Source: Agrocybe praecox (lineage: Eukaryota; Basidiomycota; Agaricomycetes; Agaricales; Agrocybaceae). Taken from it: a stretch of DNA of 16,265 bases. The number at the start of each line of letters is the position of its first letter. The stretch's first letter is position 1. A model generated the notes under the pieces. It saw nothing but the letters and a program-made list of their open reading frames with translations, had not been told where the DNA came from and did no database searches. The stretch covers positions 1-16,265 of the forward strand of contig CAXHKQ010000254.1 in NCBI GenBank assembly GCA_964017145.1, read 5' to 3'. Position numbers and translations under genes: made by a program. Shown piece after piece: positions 1 to 8,554 of the stretch.

Positions 1-470
1 TCGGGGACGCATCGCGCGCAGGTGTGCACAAACCGCTACGCGTGTCGGGTGTGTTCGCAGAATCACCACTCTCTTTTGCACGTCGATGGTCAGCAGCATG
101 GCACGACGGCTGCAACCGCTGGCAGCGGCGCAGCAGCACGCGGAGCGGATACGAGCGGTGTAGCAGCGGCAGCGGGTACGAGCGGAGTCGCAGCGGCAGC
201 GGGTTCGAGCGGAGTAGCGGCAGCGCCATCAGGAGCGCGACGGGCGACCCCTTTCGATCTGCCTCGTGCCAGCACAAACATGTGCACAGCGGCCTCTCGG
301 CACAATCCGCTCGAGACGTTGCTGCCGACGGCATGGGTCAAGGTGACCACGACCGATGGACGACACGCTCATCTGCGCGCGCTGATTGACCAGGGCTCGC
401 AAGTGTCGTTGATTTCGCGCCAGGCGAGCTTGCGGTTGGGAATGCGGTCCGAGCCGACGGACATTCAGCA
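1..470 (+). pseudogene. BEL/Pao zinc knuckle and aspartic protease segment
   Basis: The frame is already open at the first base, so this is the continuation of a longer gag-pol protein. A knuckle of the form C-x2-C-x3-H-H-x3-H (CRVCSQNHHSLLH) lies at about bases 46-84. An Ala/Gly/Ser-rich repeat linker follows. Then comes a retroviral-type protease core with the active-site motif ALIDQGSQVSLIS at about 379-417, as in the DUF1758 protease family of BEL/Pao elements. The protease would cut the polyprotein in the particle. Homology leaves this frame near 460 and continues in the next one, so the segment ends in out-of-frame sequence and a stop at 553-555. I call it a broken gene fragment. Confidence 0.82.
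151..228 (+). repeat. 27-bp coding tandem repeat, about three copies
   Basis: Three nearly identical 27-bp units begin at 151, 178 and 205; the last is slightly short. Each encodes the nonapeptide TSGVAAAAG or a close variant. The array lies between the knuckle and the protease of the BEL/Pao polyprotein and gives a flexible, low-complexity linker. The period is a multiple of three, so copies could be gained or lost without changing the frame. Confidence 0.8.
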
Positions 471-2095
471 TAACCGGCATTGCGGAATCGTCCGGCAGGA
501 CGTACGGGGCGGTCAAGTTCGATGCGGCGGCCTGTTTTGGAGGAAAAGCGATTAGCATCTGCGCGCTGGTGATGGCCACAATTACCTCGGACTTACCATC
601 TGTCAACGTGGTCAAATCGACGCACTCGGAGCTCGCCAATCTGCGACTCGCAGACGGAGACTATTGGCAGTCGGGCCAAGTAGACCTCCTGCTGGGTGCG
701 GCGGTGGTCTCAGAGATTCTTCGCAGCGGGATCCGGAAGGCGGACGGGCTGACAGCACAGGAGACGTTGTTCGGCTGGATGGTGAGCGGTTGCTCGGGGG
801 CAAGTGCGCAGATGTCGGCGACGGTGGCCTGCACAACCATCCAGCTCGACGGATTGCTGCAGCGGTTTTGGGAGCAGGAGGAGGGCCTTCCGAAAGTGTT
901 GTTGTCTGTTGAGGACGAGCGTTGCGAAGCCATTTTCAACAACACGACGACGAGGTGCGACGATGGAAGATACCAGTTGGAGCTGCCGTTCCGGCAGGGG
1001 GGGCGGGAGTTAGGAGAGTCATACAACGGAGCAGTTCGGCGGCTGAAACAAATGGAGAAGAAGTTTGTTATGTACCCGGAGTTGCACGAGGGCTACAAGT
1101 CGTTCATGTCCAAGTACCTGGGTCTCGGGCACATGGAGCGGATTGCCGACGACGAAATAAACTCACAGCCGCACTGCTACCTCCCCCACCACGCGGTTTT
1201 CAAACCCGATAGCACGACGACGAAGCTGCGGGTCGTGTTCGACGCGACGGCAGCTACGACGAACGGTCGCGTCTCAACTCGTGGTTGCTGAAGGCCCCAG
1301 GCTTCAAGAGAATCTGGCATCGATTCTGATGCGCTGGAGAGGCCACTGCATATGTTTCAGCGCCGGACATCGAGAAGATGTATCGGCAGATTGGGGTGAA
1401 GCGCGAACATCAAGAGTTCCAGCGAATCGTCTGGCGAGATTCGGAGTCGGAGCCAATCGGTCACTTTCGGTTGAAGACGGTGACGTATGGCACGGCCAGC
1501 GCTCCGTATATGGCAGTGAAGACCATTCAGCGGTTAGCAGAAGATGAGGCGGCGAAGTACCCACGAGCAGCATCGGTCATCATGAACGACTTTTACGTCG
1601 ACGATTGTTTGTCCGGTGCTGGCTCGGTGGAAGAAGCAATACTCTTGAAAGATGAGCTTTTGAAGGTGATGGCAGCGGGCGGAATGCGGCTACTGAAGTG
1701 GTCGTCCAACAGTCGAGAGCTGCTGAAGACACTGCCCGACGAGTACGTCGAGTGTCGCGCTCCACTGGTGATCGACGAGGATGAGAGCATCAAGGCACTC
1801 GGCGTCCGGTGGCATCCGGCGTCGGACGAGTTCGCGTACGTAGTGAACAGGGCCGAGATCACGGCGGCGACTACAAAGCGGAAGATGCTGTCGGAGATCG
1901 CAAAGCTCTTCGATCCGCTGGGGCTGCTGGCGCCAGTCATCACGACGGCCAAAACAATGATGCAGACGCTGTGGCTCACCGGCTTGGGCTGGGACGATGA
2001 GCTGCCGGACGAGGTGATTGCGCAATGGCGCCAGTTCCAGCAGGAGCTTCCGGTGGTGGAGAAGATCCGCATCAAGCGATGGTTCGGCCGCGACA
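470..2095 (+). pseudogene. BEL/Pao reverse transcriptase, frameshifted
   Basis: This would be the RNA-directed DNA polymerase that copies the element's RNA. From about 470 to 1275 one frame shows the BEL/Pao pre-RT region (VDLLLGAA, ETLFGWMVSG) and the first RT motif, LRVVFDA, near 1228-1248. After two or three frame changes between 1275 and 1350, a second long frame (about 1350-2095) has the IEKMYRQI motif and the catalytic YVDD box within FYVDDCLSG near 1591-1617. A peptidase_A17-type connection region rich in charged helices follows. The YVDD box is intact, but stops and shifts mean no single protein spans the domain. The frames were assigned from motif continuity; exact shift points need alignment to an intact copy. 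Confidence 0.85.
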
Positions 2096-3645
2096 GCGGC
2101 GCACAGTGCTGCAGCTGCACGGCTTTTCGGACGCATCGATGTTGGCATACGCGGCGTGCGTGTATGTGCGCGCGCAACACTCGGACGGCTCGGTCACGGT
2201 GACGCTGCTCGCAACGAAGACGAAGGTCGCGCCGATCAAGCAGCAGAGCATTCCGCGGCTGGAGTTGAGTGGTGCCGTGCTACTCGCGAGATTGCTCGGG
2301 ACGTGCCGTGAGGCGTTGAGGTGCGCTGACGTCGAAGTCCATGCGTGGACGGACTCGACCGTCGTCCTGGCGTGGTTACGACGACACGCAAACGTCTGGC
2401 AGACGTACGTCGCGAATCGGGTGAGCGAGATTCAGTCGACAATGCAGGCGAAGCAGTGGCAGCACGTGCCAGGGGTTGAGAACCCGGCCGACGTCGCATC
2501 GCGGGGCATCATGCCGGCGGAGATGCGTGAGCATGCGCTCTGGTGGACGGGTCCGCCATGGCTTGCGCAGGCACCGGAGCTATGGCCACAGCAAGCGGAG
2601 CTGATCGTGGACGAAGATCTGCTGGAGGTTAAGAAGAAGGTTGCGGTAGTGAACGTGGCCGTTCAAGAGGTGAAGATGAGTGATCTGGCTTACCGGTACT
2701 CGAGTTGGCGGCGGCTGCTGCGGATCACAGCCTATTGTCGTCGCATGAACCCCACACGTCGGCAAAACAGTCGGTGGTTGCTGGCGAGCGAATTAGATGG
2801 CGCGCGCGTCGCGTGGCTGCAGCTGATTCAGGCGCATGAATTCGGCAACGTCGTCGAGCTGGTCAGCGACGAAGCTCGGATGCGGAAATGCGGGGTGCTG
2901 AAGCTGACGCCGATCATCGGCGGAGATGGACTGCTCAGAGTCGGTGGGCGATTGAGCAGAGCGCGCCTATCGTACGACGAGAAGCATCCAATCATCGTTT
3001 CTGGCAAGAACAAAACGGTGCAACTGTTGATTTTGGATGCGCATGAGCGAACGTGTCACGGTGGACCACAAGCAACAAGTGCGTACCTGCGGCAGCGGTA
3101 CTGGCTGTTGAGCGAACGACGAAATGTCCGCGCGTGTGTGCATCGCTGTGTCACGTGTGTGAAGTCACGCCCGATTACACGGACACAACTGATGGGTTCG
3201 CTGCCGGAAGCGCGCGTGCGGCCGACACGCGCATTCACGCACACGGCGATCGATTACGCCGGACCAATTTGGTCGCGAACGTCGCGTGGCCGTGGGCAGA
3301 AGGCCCATAAGTCATGGGTGGCGGTGTTTGTATGTATGTGTTCAAAGGCGGTGCATCTGGAGCTGGTCAGCGAGCTCACGTCAACGGCATTTGTGGCGGC
3401 ATTCCGACGATTCACGTCGCGCCGCGGTTTGTGCTCAGATGTCTACTGTGACAATGGCACAAACTTTGTCGGAGCGGATCGAGAACTGCGGGAGCAGCTG
3501 AAGAAGGCGATGCAGGATGAAGGATGGCGCGCGGTGTTGGCGGACAGCGGTACTAAGTTCCACTTCTCGCCGCCCGGGTCGCCCCCACTTCAACGGGCTT
3601 GCAGAAGCAACGGTGCGGATGACGAAGACGGCGATGCAGCGGACA
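2095..3645 (+). pseudogene. BEL/Pao RNase H and integrase segment
   Basis: One frame is open from about 2095 to 3585 and carries two enzymes. The RNase H shows its acidic residues in GFSDASM, PRLELSG, AWTDSTVVLAW and NPADVASRG, between about 2124 and 2505. The integrase begins with an HHCC zinc-binding module (His residues near 3040-3060, CVHRCVTC near 3136-3159). Its catalytic core follows, with Asp in AIDYAGPIW near 3250 and in YCDNGTNFVGA near 3445-3475. The third catalytic residue, Glu in NGLAEATV, falls after another frame change, in a short stretch at about 3585-3645. RNase H would remove template RNA and integrase would insert the cDNA. All core residues are visible, but not in one frame. 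Confidence 0.87.
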
Positions 3646-3646
3646 A

Positions 3647-4156
3647 TTGGCGACACGAAACCTGACGTTCGAGGAGATGTGCACGTTTTTGGCACAAATC
3701 GAGGCGGCACTGAACTCTCGGCCGCTATCAGTCATGCCGGCCGACAGCGAGGATCCAAACGTGCTGACACCGGGGCATTTTCTGGTTGGCGAGCCGCTGA
3801 ACGCCGTACCGGAGCCAAATATCGTCGACGTAAGCGTGCCAGCCGGGCAGAGGTGGCGTCTAGTGCAGCAGATGGTGCAGCACTTCTGGAACAGGTGGAG
3901 TCGAGAGTATTTGCACCAGCTGCAGGAGAGGAAGAAGTGGCAGACGATTAAACCCGACCTGAAGGTGAACGACGTTGTCGTAATCGCGGACGAAACAAAA
4001 CATACCACGCATTGGAAGATGGGCCGAGTGACGGAGACGCACCCCGGCGCGGACGGCTGCGTGCGTGTGGTAACGCTGAAGACGGCAAACGGGTTGATCA
4101 AGCGCGCGATCACGAAGGTGTGCGCGCTCCCCGTCCATGATGAGAAGGCGGCATGA
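3647..4156 (+). pseudogene. BEL/Pao integrase C-terminal domain (DUF5641-like)
   Basis: This open frame of about 169 codons follows the integrase core after a frame change near 3645 and ends at the polyprotein's natural stop at 4154-4156. It contains the Pao-type signatures LNSRPLSVM, LTPGHFLVGEPL, FWNRWSREYL and a terminal beta-rich stretch (VNDVVVIADE, GRVTETHPGADG), the DUF5641 layout that closes BEL/Pao integrases. It probably contacts DNA or chromatin. The internal ATG-like start is not biological; the segment is the tail of the polyprotein. Confidence 0.83.
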
Positions 4157-4164
4157 GAAGTGAG

Positions 4165-4500
4165 GCGATTGTGCTGAAACACACATTAAAATGTTATCCG
4201 TGGAGGCAGACACGTTAAATGACAATCCCGTGGAGAGACACACACGTTAAAATATGTGACCGAAAACACTACTCACCTAGTGAAAATGCTGAGGTGCGTT
4301 GGCAAGAACGCACTGCAACGAAGCATAAAGAACGACGACGAGCTAAGGTGTTGGATACACCTAGAAACATCCCGTGGAGGGCAGACACGTTAAATATAAT
4401 CCCACGTAGCAGAGGTGTTGGAGACACTGAGAAAAATCCCGTGGAGGTAGACACGTAAAATGGCAATCCCCGTGCAGAAACACACACGTTAAATGGTGAT
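4165..4500 (+). repeat. Degenerate direct repeats in the BEL 3' untranslated region
   Basis: A core built on ATCCCGTGGAG followed by AGACACGTTAAAT recurs with changes near 4193, 4223, 4370, 4436 and 4463, with a partial copy near 4172. Within it, a longer unit with a period of about 66 bp appears at about 4344-4403 and 4410-4468, each beginning AGGTGTTGGA. The first long unit has an inverted repeat, AGGTGT-TGGAT-ACACCT, that could form a small hairpin. There is no reading frame of note. The array lies between the pol stop and the polypurine tract, so it belongs to the element. Confidence 0.7.
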
Positions 4501-4673
4501 CATGTTCCAGGCTGGGTGCTGGTCATGTGGCGACCGCGCCATAACAACAGCAGTCCGTAAGGCACCGGGTGATGGTCAAGGGGGCGATCTCACTACAAAA
4601 ACGGTGTCGGTACGCGACACGACGGCGCCGACGCGACGGTGATATCGCGGCGCGATGTATGTTGCCGTGACGG

Positions 4674-4687
4674 CAAGGGGGGCGGAA
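4674..4687 (+). other. Polypurine tract of the BEL element
   Basis: The run AAGGGGGGCGGAA lies directly before a TGTTGC sequence. This is where the plus-strand primer of reverse transcription and the start of the 3' LTR should be. One C interrupts the purine run. The assignment is by position and composition. Confidence 0.6.
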
Positions 4688-4914
4688 TGTTGCGGCAACT
4701 GCCGCACTGGATCAACGCAAGCGGCGCGACAAATTTGTCATGTGTGTGTCATGGATGGAAAATATATGGAATTGATTCTGGAACAGCACAAGCGAACGGT
4801 CGTTCTGTGTTGGGTTTTGAGTCAGTCAAACACGGAAAATACAGTCCACTCTTCGGCGGAATCAATGTTCTTGATGGTCTAACGTACAATTCTTCGAAGA
4901 ACATTACTCCACAT
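4688..4914 (+). repeat. Probable 3' LTR of the BEL element
   Basis: The sequence starts TGTTGC immediately after the polypurine tract. A plausible end is the CCACA at about 4914, giving TG...CA termini and a length near 227 bp. This is short for a BEL/Pao LTR and may reflect a deletion or a misplaced end. The 5' LTR is outside the window, so the boundaries cannot be confirmed by comparing the two. A TATA-like AAATATATGG lies near 4759. The small ORF crossing this region is not a gene. Confidence 0.5.
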
Positions 4915-5943
4915 TGTTTTGTTTTCGCATTGTAAATCATGTTTAAAAAACGATACTTCACATATCCGCATTTTGAGGCCCCACCCTGTATGTGTGCAAA
5001 TAAGTTGACGCTTCCAGCGAAAGCATTTCGCTCCTCGGCTCTGATCGTGAAGTGTGTGTATATGCTTTGAAATTGCATCAGCACAAAGTTCTAGTGCACA
5101 TGCACACGCACGCGGAGCGAAGCGGGAGTCTTTCTTTGGGCCAAACAAAGTTTCAACATCAACAACACACACGCACAGCTTAGTGTGGCTGCACCCGTCA
5201 TCTGCGTCAGCGTCAGCATAGATTGCACCCAGCTCACACACTCGCCACATGCACGCGCGTACAAACAACTGGAGCTCAGTAGGGCAAAGTTTAGTTCATC
5301 TTGTCGCTGAATGCGGCACCTTAAAAGTGATACTACTGTAAGATATGAAAATAATTTGCCAAGTTATGTCTAGGAAAATACGAGAAATATCGATTGCGAT
5401 CATCGCACAACATCGTTGTCGTTGTCAAGACATTCGCGCATGTCGTCCTATGATTCTTTTTTATTTTGTCTGCGTTCTGTGTGTAAATGCAATTGAATGC
5501 GCTTGCGAACAAGACAGCACGACCCTCCCGAGATATAATGAGCATTTTCCGTTCCGCGATAAATCACAGAACCCATCATCATCGTCGTCGATGCTCATGG
5601 GAGCGTGCAAACGCACAAGCATTCGTCGCGTGCGTCGGCGGGAGCGCCTCGCAAATAGTGTTTGCTGTAAGTACCCGGAACGCGACAGTAAACTTTGAGT
5701 TTATGCTCGCGCTGTCGCTGTGCGCATGGCGGAAAGCTCTATGTGTGTGTATGTGTGTGTAGTATGTTGTATGTCTTTAGGAATATGCCAGCGGACGGAG
5801 GCATCGCGCGACTCGCGACAAGAGACGACGACGACGAATGGCGCGCATAATATGGCAAAGTGTTACGGTTTCCGACGAAATCAATGGAGCTGAAAAAATG
5901 GTCGGTGCTCTTGAGTGTTATGAATTGTCGCGCATGCATGTGC
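4915..5943. other. Intergenic stretch without a recognisable gene
   Basis: Short ORFs occur on both strands, but none shows a known domain, a coding-like composition or a convincing start context. The stretch holds mixed-composition DNA with short CA-rich patches near 5160, an ATC/TCG trinucleotide patch near 5575-5590 and a TG-rich patch near 5741-5762. It could be old host DNA or unrecognised transposon relics. Confidence 0.6.
5741..5762. repeat. Short TG microsatellite
   Basis: Two TG runs separated by an A make a small low-complexity patch. It is short and has no visible function. Confidence 0.5.
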
Positions 5944-7037
5944 GCGAGTACGATCGATTTGTTGGGGAATGTATTAAGTATCCAGTTCACAGAATGTCTC
6001 ATTCAATAACTGAACTTTAAACGTTCAGACATTCTGCTATTTGCATACTTAAATTTGATGTGTTTATAGGCGTCATTATCATGTCCCGGGAAAATCGGTG
6101 TTCTTGTGCCACAACTCTCGAATCGATAAGAGATTGAAGTGCCAACATTTAAATTAGGAATGTAAAATGTTCATGACATTTCGTCTAATAGTAATTTGAA
6201 AGTTATCCATTTATTATGTAACACGCGGTTCAACATAGACGAACAAATGAAGGTGTAACACGGTTTGGTGTAACACGGTTTGGTTATGGGAACAATTGCG
6301 GCTGTAATCAAAACATATGTTTTATTACGTGTGATCCATGTTGTTCCCAACCGAAAACAAATTCGCGAATATTTTCCTAAACTCCATACCGGCCATTTGG
6401 GCACCGAAGACGATGCGCGTGGACGCCTAAATTTGTCAATTACTGACGAAAACATCAATATAATTAATACTACCAAATAATTTCGAAAACCGAAAAGATA
6501 AGATTTCTGATACCGTAAAGAGGTGAAAAATGAGTTAGGACATATCTTTCTTTTTTTTCGCTGGAATGTATTTCAAGAAGACGGGTTTTGGCCAACCCTG
6601 CGGTCATCTGGCCATAGGACATATCTTGCATACGTTTATCGGAATGCGAGAGCCATAATCTATGAACGGTGGTCTCATTTACGGGTTTATCCATATTTGG
6701 CCCTTACTGTGACTATTACTAGTTTCCTAATTAAAAATTGTGTATCGATGGAAACAATAAATGGGACAGTATTAACCGCGAGAAAATAGGATCTCACAAG
6801 GGTTTGCGACAAACACATTCCGAAGGTGATGTGATCCTGATATATCAGGATCGCTGGATTTTTTCTATCGGCTTTGAAAACGACTATGTAGAGGAACAAT
6901 AAAAGAGTTCATCAAAAAGATTGTGTTTTCATCACTTTTCCCGAGCCCGAGACTTACTGAACCATCATGTATGTGTATGTAGACAACGTATTTCGCGGTT
7001 GACCCAAAAAATTTATAAAATTAAAATGTATATGTAT
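5944..7037 (+). mobile_element. Mariner-derived repeat unit, copy A
   Basis: This AT-rich unit of about 1,094 bp begins GCGAGTACGATCGAT and is repeated directly to its right. Near 6280-6480 it carries a short frame like a mariner transposase N-terminal region (NRKQIREYF, HTGHLGTEDDARGR). Near 6837-6902 a second remnant ends in NDYVEEQ and a stop, as mariner transposases tend to end. Between the two, stops and shifts destroy the frame and the catalytic DDD/DDE region is not recognisable. A TCACTTTTCCCGAG segment after the stop is shared with copy B. I could not find clear terminal inverted repeats, so the element's true ends are unknown. A non-autonomous or decayed Tc1/mariner element is the best reading. 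Confidence 0.6.
6280..6480 (+). pseudogene. Mariner-like transposase fragment (copy A)
   Basis: This 66-codon frame holds an N-terminal, DNA-binding-region type of motif. IREYFPKLHTGHLGTEDDAR resembles the W/YF-x-KF-x-G...EDDARSGRP pattern that ends the HTH region of mariner transposases. Copy A lacks one codon compared with copy B, which keeps DARSGR. The frame ends soon after in a stop at 6478-6480. The fragment is far too short to be active. The family call rests on this motif alone and is inferred from memory of the family. Confidence 0.55.
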
Positions 7038-7204
7038 GCGAGTACGATCGATATGTTGGGGAATGTATTTATCCAGTTAAAAAAATGTAGCAGGCAATAA
7101 CTGGACTTTAAACTTTCAGGCATTCTGCTACTTGCATACTATTATTGGATAATTTATAGGCGTCATTATTGATCTTGGTGATCTTGAGTCACAACTCTCG
7201 AATT

Positions 7205-7583
7205 ATTATTATCATGCATTCGTCAACAAACAACTTATTTATATAATCCGCAGTGGTGTCAATCCTTGCCGATAAATCAGGAGTGGGTCAATCAAATTAC
7301 TTGAACATTATCAGGTCGTCTAAAACCGCTACTTTCTGTCTTTATATAAAAAAAATGGTTCTGTGAGAAAAAGTTGTTCCGCGAGGCCAGAACGAGCAAA
7401 TGAAGTGGTAGCTCTCGTGAAGACAATTCCGAGGTGGTCGAATCGAATAATTGTTTAAATGTTCTTGAATAAATAATCATAAAATAAATATACTTCCATT
7501 CTCAGTTCCACTTTTTAGGATAGCTGTACAGGTTCATGAGTTATTGAATTTAAAAGTTATATGCGTTTTTGACTGACGCACTT
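7205..7583. other. Segment present only in repeat copy B
   Basis: Between the shared CACAACTCTCGAAT and the shared AGTTTGAAAGTTAT, copy A has only about 85 bp but copy B has about 380 bp. The extra DNA is AT-rich and includes an A run near 7350 and an ATAAATAAT-rich patch near 7469-7490. I see no ORF of note and no obvious target duplication. Either something inserted in B or A lost this DNA. Confidence 0.5.
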
Positions 7584-7667
7584 CTTAGTAGTTTGAAAGT
7601 TATGCCATTTATTATGTAACACGTAACACGAACAAATGAAGACGAGGGAATTTCGTTTCTTGGTGTA

Positions 7668-7860
7668 ACACGGATTGGTTATTGGAACAAGTTCGGCTGT
7701 AAACAAATTATTACGTGTTATGGTTGTTCCCAACCGAAAACAAATTCGCGAATATTTTCCTAAACTCCATACCGGCCATTTGGGCACCGAAGACGATGCG
7801 CGCAGTGGACGCCAAAATATTGACACATACTGACGAAAACATCAATAATACTACCAAATA
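7668..7860 (+). pseudogene. Mariner-like transposase fragment (copy B)
   Basis: This is the counterpart of the fragment in copy A, with the same bases across about 7728-7800. It keeps the extra codon that gives TEDDARSGR, closer to the mariner consensus than copy A. The frame closes with a stop shortly after. It supports the mariner reading and shows that copy A's form is derived. Confidence 0.55.
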
Positions 7861-8458
7861 ATTTCGGATACCGAAAAGTTAGGAAGCTTGAGATTTCTGA
7901 TACCGTAAAGAGATGAAAAAAGAGTTTGAACATATCTTGCATACGTTTATCAGAATGCGAGAGCCATATATAATCTATGAACTGACTATAAATTGTTGTC
8001 TCATTTACGGGTTTATCAGTATTTGATCCTTATTGTAACTATCACTAATCTCCTCATTCAAAATTGTGTATCCAGGGAAAGAATGGGGCAGTATTAACCG
8101 CGAGAAAATAGGATCTCACAAGGGTTTGCGACAAATACTTTCCGATGGTGATCGTGATATATCAGGATGGCTGGATTTTGGCTTCCGGCTTGACGAAGAC
8201 TATGTATTAGAGGAACAATAAAAGTGTTTGTGTGTTCATCACTTTTCCCGAGACTTAATGATCCAACGTGTTTCGCAGATGACACACAAATTTGATAGAA
8301 TAAAAACTTATATGATTTTTGCAATTAGTTTGATATGATATTGCTTATTGGTTGAACATATTGAATTTGACAGAATGATTTGAAAATCGTATAAACTTTT
8401 GAAGAATTGAGTAATTTAACATAAACCCGTTTAATCAATATGGTTCGCATCTCGGATA

Positions 8459-8467
8459 CTCGAAAGT
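8459..8467. repeat. Candidate target-site duplication, left copy
   Basis: CTCGAAAGT lies directly against the (TTG)5 run that is the complement of the LINE's 3' tail. The identical nine bases occur at 13835-13843, against the element's 5' end. The last base may belong to the tail. Position at both ends supports a genuine duplication. A partly complementary TTTCGAG at 8487-8493 is a possible source of coincidence. Confidence 0.6.
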
Positions 8468-8554
8468 TGTTGTTGTTGTTGTTTGGTTTCGAGTGTTGGC
8501 TGGATGCTAGTCCATATTGCCAGTCTGGTAGTAGATTCGATGTTCACAGCTTCA
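8467..8554 (-). other. LINE 3' UTR and (CAA)5 tail
   Basis: After the ORF2 stop at 8555-8557 the - strand runs through about 73 nt of non-coding sequence into five CAA repeats (8467-8481). Simple-repeat tails are usual in I-group elements and serve as the start of target-primed reverse transcription. A 7-bp match, TTTCGAG at 8487-8493 against CTCGAAA at 8459-8465, would allow a hairpin around the tail in DNA. Half of that stem belongs to the flanking duplication, so it may be chance. Confidence 0.65.

Larger units (their letters stand above)
1..4914 (+). mobile_element. BEL/Pao LTR retrotransposon, 3' portion, decayed
   Basis: The order of domains on the + strand is CCHH knuckle, aspartic protease, reverse transcriptase, RNase H, integrase and a C-terminal domain. 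This is the layout of BEL/Pao pol. After the coding region come about 500 bp of repeat-rich untranslated sequence, a purine-rich tract at 4674-4687 and a sequence beginning TGTTGC that I read as the 3' LTR. The window begins inside the polyprotein, so the 5' LTR and most of gag are not visible. The coding sequence changes frame near 460, 1275, 1297, 1345, 2095, 3585 and 3645, so this copy cannot make an intact polyprotein. It is GC-rich, unlike the LINE further right. The family assignment is firm; the right boundary is tentative. Confidence 0.9.
7038..8313 (+). mobile_element. Mariner-derived repeat unit, copy B (tandem)
   Basis: This unit starts with the same GCGAGTACGATCGAT as copy A, exactly where copy A ends. 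It runs in the same order through the TTTATAGGCGTCATTAT segment, the transposase fragment, the GGATCTCACAAGGGTTTGCG segment, AGAGGAACAATAAAA and TCACTTTTCCCGAGACTTA. The copies differ by many substitutions and indels, so the duplication is old. Copy B has about 300 bp more near 7205-7583 and lacks about 85 bp found in copy A near 6535-6620. No intact gene is present. Confidence 0.65.

Noticed and set aside
1..4156. Gypsy or Copia assignment of the LTR element
   Set aside because: The order protease-RT-RNase H-integrase excludes Copia. The Pao-type pre-RT region, YVDD context and DUF5641-like tail exclude Gypsy.
4165..4500. CRISPR-like array
   Set aside because: The repeats are degenerate, irregularly spaced and inside a eukaryotic LTR element's untranslated region.
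4639..4935. 98-codon + strand ORF
   Set aside because: It spans the polypurine tract and presumed LTR and has no recognisable domain.
5345..5698. 117-codon + strand ORF
   Set aside because: It is in intergenic DNA, has no motif and overlaps another equally plausible frame; nothing supports coding.
8459..8493. Hairpin CTCGAAA...TTTCGAG as a functional LINE 3' structure
   Set aside because: One arm is in the flanking duplication and not in the element, so it could not be part of the transcript of every copy.
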